Assembly: GCF_019801465.1 (NCBI RefSeq) | Contig: NZ_JAHVJA010000003.1 | Span: 372,001-436,000, forward strand | Source of the DNA: Leisingera daeponensis | GTDB lineage: Bacteria > Pseudomonadota > Alphaproteobacteria > Rhodobacterales > Rhodobacteraceae | Length of the DNA: 64,000 nucleotides | Reading direction: 5' to 3' | Shown here: positions 59,957 to 64,000 of the stretch, in pieces | How the letters are laid out: each line of letters starts with the position of its first letter | Position numbering within the stretch: position 1 is the stretch's first letter | Made by a program: the position numbers and the translations under genes | Notes under the pieces: model-generated | The model's input: the letters and a program-made list of their open reading frames with translations, nothing else | What the model was told of the DNA's origin: nothing | Database searches by the model: none

Positions 59957-62596
59957 ATGCCCTTTTACCGCCGAGCGGACCGACGGACTGACAGACAGGC
60001 CGATCCGGTCCTGAAATCCCTGCGCTGGCCCCTGGGCCTGACGCGGGCCGGCCTGGTGGCGGAGCAGGCCCTGCGCGCCTTCTGGCCGCTTGCCTCGGTG
60101 CTGATGGCGGCGCTGGCTTTTCTGATGCTGGGGCTGCACCAGATGCTGCCGGAGCGGCTGGTCTGGACCGGCGCGCTGGCGGTGCTGATTGCCGCCGCGG
60201 CGGCGCTGGCGCGGGGGGCATGGCGCTTCCGCTGGCCCGGCCGGGACGCGGCGCTGCGGCGGCTCGACCAGACCCTGCCGGGCCGACCGGTCACGGCGCT
60301 GCTCGATACCCAGGCGGTCGGGGCAGGCGATGCTGCCTCCGCCGCGCTGTGGCAGGCCCACCAGCGCCGGATGGCCGCAGCCGCGGCCAGGGCCAAGGCC
60401 CCGGCGCCCGATCTGAACATTACCGAGGCCGACCCCTATGGCCTGCGCTATATGGCCGGGCTGCTGCTGGCCGTGGCGGTGCTGTTCGGCTCGGTCTGGC
60501 AGGTGGCCTCGGTCAGGGAGCTGGGATCCGGCGGCCGCGCCGCGCTCAGCGGTCCCGCGTGGGAGGGCTGGGCGGAACCGCCCGCCTATACCCGGCTGCC
60601 GGTGCTGTATCTGAACGACCAGGGCGGAGAGGTCCTGAAACTGCCGGAGGGCAGCCGTGTCACCCTGCGGTTCTACGGCGAGGCCGGGGCGCTTGAGCTG
60701 GAAGAGGACGTATCCGGCCGCAGCGGCGAAGAGTCGCAGGCACCGGACGCCAGCCGGCAGACCGCGCTGGAAATTGATGTCACCCGCAGCGGGGGGGTTG
60801 CCATCAAGGGCAGCGGCGGGCGCAGCTGGGAGGTCGAGGTGATCCCGGACAACCCGCCCAAGGTGGCGGTGGCGGGCCAGCCGGCGCTGGAGAGCGACGG
60901 CTATACCAGCCTCGCTTTCGCAGCGCAGGATGATTACGGCGTTGCCGCGGGCCAGGTGCGGATCACCCTGGATCTGGCGGCGGTGGAGCGGCAGCACGGG
61001 CTGTCCGCGGACCCCGACCCGCGCGAGGCGCTGGTGCTGGATCTGCCGCTGCCCCTGTCCGGCTCGCGCAGGGAGTTCACCGAAAAGCTGATCGAGGATT
61101 TCGCCCGGCATCCCTGGGCCAACCTGCCGGTGGTGTTCACTTTCTCGGCTGTGGATGAGGCGGGGCAGGCTTCGGCCGCCGCGGGTTTTGGCAGTGAACT
61201 GCTGACCCGCCGCTTTTTTGACCCGCTGGCGGCAGCGGTGATCGAACAGCGCCGGGACCTGTTGTGGGCGCGCGCCAACGCGCCGCGGGTGGCGCAGGTG
61301 ATCCGGGCGCTGTCACACAGGCCGCAGGAAGTGTTCCGTGATTACGGCGATTACCTGCGGCTGCGGACCATCCTGCGGCGGCTTGAGAGCTACACCCTCA
61401 AGGGAACCATTCCTGAACCGCGGCAGGCGGAAATCGCTGCCGCGCTGTGGGATCTGGCGATCCAGCTGGAAGAGGGCGATGTGGGCGACGCGCTGGAGCG
61501 GATGCAGCGGGCGCAGGAGCGGCTGAGCCAGGCGATGCGCGACGGCGCCAGCGAGCAGGAGATCGCCCGGCTGATGCAGGAGCTGCGCGCGGCGACCCAG
61601 GACTACCTGCGCCAGCTGAGCCGCCAGGCGGAGGCCAACGGCGAGATGATGGAGCCTGGCGATATGCCCGAGGACATGATGACCCTCAGCCAGGACGACC
61701 TGCAGGCGATGATGGACCGCATCCAGGAGCTGATGGAGCAGGGCCGGATGGCCGAGGCCGAGCAGGCCTTGCGCGAGTTTCAGCAGATGATGGAAAACAT
61801 GCGGATGACGCGCTCGCAGCAGGGGCAGGGCCAGGGCAATGAGGGCCGCGAGGCGATGGAGGGTCTGGCGGAGACCCTGCGCGAGCAGCAGGGGCTGTCG
61901 GATCAGGCCTTCCGCGACCTGCAGGAGCAGTTCAATCCCGGCGCCCGCAGCGGCGAAAGCCAGGGCAACGAGGGCCGTGACGGCGGCCTGGGCCGCGGCC
62001 AGAGCCACCAGGGCGGCCAGGGCGGCGACCAAGGCGACGGTCAGGGCGGCGAGGGCGCAGAGAGCCGCAACCCCGATGGCCAGGGCGGTCAGGGCCGTGA
62101 ACAGCCCGGGCAGGGCGGCTCGCTGGCCGACCGCCAGCAGGCGCTGCGCCAGCAGTTGCAGCGGCAGCGCGACGGGCTGCCCTATCTGGGCGGTGAGGCC
62201 GGCGAGGCGGCACGCGAGGCACTGGACCGTGCGGGCCGGGCCATGGAAGGCGCCGAGGAGGCGCTGCGCGGCGGCGACAATGCCGAAGCCATCGACCGCC
62301 AGTCGGACGCGATGGAAGCGCTGCGCGAGGGCATGCGCAGCCTGGGCGAGGCGCTTGCGCAGCGCCAGCAGCCGGGGCAGCAGAACGGGCAGCAGCCCTC
62401 AGCCACCGCACAGGGGGAACGGCTGGACCCGCTGGGCCGCAGCAACGGCCGGATCAACGATGGCGGCAAGGTGGGCGAGGGCACGGCCTACCGCCGCGCC
62501 TGGGACCTGCTGGAGGACATCCGCCGCCGGGCCGGCGAGCGGCAGCGCAGCGAGCGCGAGCGCAGCTATCTGCAGCGGCTTTTGGACCGGTTCTGA
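59957..62596 (+). CDS. TIGR02302/DUF4175-family large membrane protein
   Basis: 879 residues. Two hydrophobic helices (FWPLASVLMAALAFLMLGLH, LVWTGALAVLIAAAAALARG) and a third near residue 175 (YMAGLLLAVAVLFGSVWQVA) anchor a large, mostly alpha-helical soluble part. Residues about 630-730 are a Gly/Gln/Glu-rich low-complexity linker (EGRDGGLGRGQSHQGGQGG and similar). The C-terminus is heptad-rich and ends with RAWDLLEDIRRRAGERQRSE. The family is alphaproteobacterial with no proven function. ATG 59957 is chosen over GTG 59921. Confidence 0.85.
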   Translation: MPFYRRADRRTDRQADPVLKSLRWPLGLTRAGLVAEQALRAFWPLASVLMAALAFLMLGLHQMLPERLVWTGALAVLIAAAAALARGAWRFRWPGRDAALRRLDQTLPGRPVTALLDTQAVGAGDAASAALWQAHQRRMAAAAARAKAPAPDLNITEADPYGLRYMAGLLLAVAVLFGSVWQVASVRELGSGGRAALSGPAWEGWAEPPAYTRLPVLYLNDQGGEVLKLPEGSRVTLRFYGEAGALELEEDVSGRSGEESQAPDASRQTALEIDVTRSGGVAIKGSGGRSWEVEVIPDNPPKVAVAGQPALESDGYTSLAFAAQDDYGVAAGQVRITLDLAAVERQHGLSADPDPREALVLDLPLPLSGSRREFTEKLIEDFARHPWANLPVVFTFSAVDEAGQASAAAGFGSELLTRRFFDPLAAAVIEQRRDLLWARANAPRVAQVIRALSHRPQEVFRDYGDYLRLRTILRRLESYTLKGTIPEPRQAEIAAALWDLAIQLEEGDVGDALERMQRAQERLSQAMRDGASEQEIARLMQELRAATQDYLRQLSRQAEANGEMMEPGDMPEDMMTLSQDDLQAMMDRIQELMEQGRMAEAEQALREFQQMMENMRMTRSQQGQGQGNEGREAMEGLAETLREQQGLSDQAFRDLQEQFNPGARSGESQGNEGRDGGLGRGQSHQGGQGGDQGDGQGGEGAESRNPDGQGGQGREQPGQGGSLADRQQALRQQLQRQRDGLPYLGGEAGEAAREALDRAGRAMEGAEEALRGGDNAEAIDRQSDAMEALREGMRSLGEALAQRQQPGQQNGQQPSATAQGERLDPLGRSNGRINDGGKVGEGTAYRRAWDLLEDIRRRAGERQRSERERSYLQRLLDRF

Positions 62597-62667
62597 GTTA
62601 TGGGCACCACCGGCGTCAGCCGGTCCTGCGGGCGGATCTGTTGCGCGGATTTGACGGTAACGCCTGG

Positions 62668-63609
62668 TTACTGTGTCGCGGTCACGGATTTGACCTGGCC
62701 GTCGAGCCACAGCCGGGCCTGATCGACCCACGCCACATAGCTGCTGAGCGCCGGATCCGCCTGCGGCAGCTTCTCGGCAATCAGGGGCGCGTTGTCATAG
62801 ACCATCACCAGGACGAGCGCAGCGATTACCGACAGCGAAAACCCGCGGGCAAAGCCGCTCTTGCGCCGCACCGGGAAATCGTCCGGGGCAGGGTGCGGAG
62901 CAGGTGCCGCGCTGCCGGCCGAACGCAGGGTGGAATTGATCTCTTCGATATCCGGCAGCAGCTCCTTGCGAGAGCCGCTTTCGGCAGCGGCCAGCTGGCG
63001 CGGATCCTCACCGCGGATGCGGGCCATCCGGTCGCGGGCCTGGCGGCTGCGGCGGGCGGCCTCGTCCTCATGCGCGGCACCGCCGTCCAGCCCCAGGTCG
63101 GGCTGGGTTTCCAGGCTCTGGCTTTCCGCCGCCCGCAGTTCGGCCTCCCGTGCGGCCTCTTCGCGCAGGATGTCCGACATCGCCGGGTCCAGTGAACGCC
63201 CGCGCTGGGGGGCCTCAGCTGCCTGCGTGTCTTCGTGCCCGTCTTCTTCTTCGTCCTCGTCACGGGTGTCCGGCTGGTCACCGGCGAGCGCTGCAGTGCT
63301 GTCCTGCACTGGTGCAGCGGCGTCCTCGGGTTCCGGGTCCGGCTGCGGCGCGGGAGCCGGCTCCGGCCGGGAGGGCTCCTGGGCGCTGTCTTGCGGTTCC
63401 AGTTCCGGTTCCGGCCCGGCTGCCGCGGCCTGCGGAGCTGTTGCCGCCATCCCGGTGTCTTCGGGAACATCCTCTGCCGGGGCCGCGCCGGCAGCGGCCT
63501 GGAACCAGGTCTGGCCGCAGTTGGAGCACTGCACGTCCCGCCCTTCGGCAGGGATCACATCTTCCGGCACTTCGTACTGGGCTGCGCAGTTCGGGCAGGT
63601 CAGGCGCAT
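62668..63609 (-). CDS. Zinc-ribbon (MJ0042-type) membrane protein
   Basis: 313 residues. The N-terminus is a zinc ribbon, RLTCPNCAAQYEVPED and VQCSNCGQTWFQ, a CxxC-x(~20)-CxxC MJ0042-type finger. It is followed by about 110 acidic Pro/Glu/Asp/Ala-rich residues, an Arg/Glu-rich helix, and one transmembrane helix (GFSLSVIAALVLVMVYDNAP). It is likely a cytoplasmic finger tethered to the inner membrane. ATG 63609 (after GAGGAGAG) is preferred to 63612. It is divergent from ftsE, as in related genomes. Confidence 0.85.
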   Translation of the reverse strand: MRLTCPNCAAQYEVPEDVIPAEGRDVQCSNCGQTWFQAAAGAAPAEDVPEDTGMAATAPQAAAAGPEPELEPQDSAQEPSRPEPAPAPQPDPEPEDAAAPVQDSTAALAGDQPDTRDEDEEEDGHEDTQAAEAPQRGRSLDPAMSDILREEAAREAELRAAESQSLETQPDLGLDGGAAHEDEAARRSRQARDRMARIRGEDPRQLAAAESGSRKELLPDIEEINSTLRSAGSAAPAPHPAPDDFPVRRKSGFARGFSLSVIAALVLVMVYDNAPLIAEKLPQADPALSSYVAWVDQARLWLDGQVKSVTATQ

Positions 63610-63816
63610 CATGCTCTCCTCGGCACCATCCCGCCGCCCTGTCCGGCGGCAGGTTGTTTTTTAAGGGATTATAGGCATCCCCCGCCGCTGGTGAAAGTGG
63701 CAAATGCCGCAACCCGCCCGCCCCGGGTTTCCCGGCAACAGAGCCCCCATTGAAACTGCCGGCCCCTTGGGGCAAAACAGCCGGGTGCCAACAACGGGCG
63801 CGTGCAGGGGGCAGCA

Positions 63817-64000
63817 GTGATCGAGCTGGAGAATGTGGGCTACAACTACGGCGGCGGCGAGCTGCTGAATGCGGTGTCGGTGCAGTTGGCGCCGGGCTCC
63901 TTCCATTTTCTGACCGGCCCGTCGGGGGCGGGCAAGACCACGCTGCTGAAGCTCTGCTACGGCGCTTTGAACCCGACCGCGGGCCGGGTGCGGGCTTTCA
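63817..64000 (+). CDS. ftsE: Cell division ATP-binding protein FtsE, N-terminal part
   Basis: The ATPase of the FtsEX complex, which controls peptidoglycan hydrolases at the division site. Only the first 61 residues lie in the window. They include IELENVGYNYGGGELLNAVS and the Walker A loop LTGPSGAGKTTLLKLCYG, the usual FtsE start. GTG 63817 follows a GGGGG ribosome site; an in-frame GTG at 63802 is less well placed. The rest of the gene, and presumably ftsX, continue to the right. Confidence 0.85.
   Translation, partial: MIELENVGYNYGGGELLNAVSVQLAPGSFHFLTGPSGAGKTTLLKLCYGALNPTAGRVRAF

Noticed and set aside
1-64000. tRNA, rRNA, CRISPR, transposase, integrase or restriction-defence genes
   Set aside because: Looked for on both strands and in each gap; none could be supported.

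Overview
This window is a high-GC chromosomal segment of a marine alphaproteobacterium of the Rhodobacteraceae, most likely the Roseobacter group (Leisingera/Phaeobacter/Ruegeria-like). The assignment rests on protein character and gene order: pgsA-moaD-moaE after uvrC, a pyrB-to-plsY run that contains a non-catalytic dihydroorotase homologue, the short aa3-type cytochrome oxidase subunit IV, a plant-type GshA, phbA-phbB for polyhydroxybutyrate, lysA beside a TIGR02302-type membrane protein, and ftsE at the right edge. No rRNA, tRNA, CRISPR array, transposase, integrase or prophage gene was seen. It is essentially core genome with a few accessory inserts.

Layout. 1-4.6 kb: end of an SDR gene, uvrC, an accessory metalloprotease-like gene (DUF922), pgsA-moaD-moaE. 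4.9-11 kb: OmpA-family envelope protein with a coiled-coil partner, ubiA, rsmE, gshA. 11-19 kb: YHS-domain periplasmic protein, the tightly overlapped minus-strand run pyrB / two membrane proteins / pyrC-like / plsY / small protein, then a uracil-DNA glycosylase, a metallophosphoesterase, a LysE exporter and moaB. 19-26 kb: an RND efflux pair, Nudix, DsbD-N-like protein, YqgE. 26-33 kb: threonylcarbamoyl-AMP synthase, acyl-CoA dehydrogenase with an MBL hydrolase, the tiny CoxIV gene, a lipoprotein, azlCD. 32.5-37.2 kb: a molybdenum cofactor operon (fdhD, an AT-richer insert, mobA, mobB, and moeA fused to a VDWSA domain). 37-47.6 kb: greA, SoxR with a divergent VOC gene, ETF-ubiquinone oxidoreductase with a DUF1493 protein, a TPR protein with ispE, polyprenyl diphosphate synthase, a tRNA methyltransferase, ydcH. 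47.7-56 kb: EamA exporter with its LysR neighbour, phbB and phbA with a PhaR-like operator, an EAL protein, a fatty-acid-hydroxylase cluster, a TlpA thioredoxin. 56-64 kb: argH, two small lipoproteins, lysA, TIGR02302 protein, zinc-ribbon membrane protein, ftsE start.

Themes. Molybdenum cofactor genes lie at four places (moaD/moaE, moaB, fdhD, mobA-mobB-moeA). Isoprenoid and quinone functions recur (ispE, polyprenyl synthase, ubiA, ETF-QO). Several genes lack hallmark residues of their families: PyrC-like without HxH, UDG without Fe-S cysteines, EAL with DNFG, FdhD with one loop cysteine, a metallophosphoesterase with GNGE. A dispersed intergenic repeat of about 80 bp with two nested palindromes occurs four times, three times between convergent genes. 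The least explained items are that repeat, the VDWSA-MoeA fusion, and the AT-richer membrane gene inside the cofactor operon. No complete novel defence or biosynthetic system was recognised.
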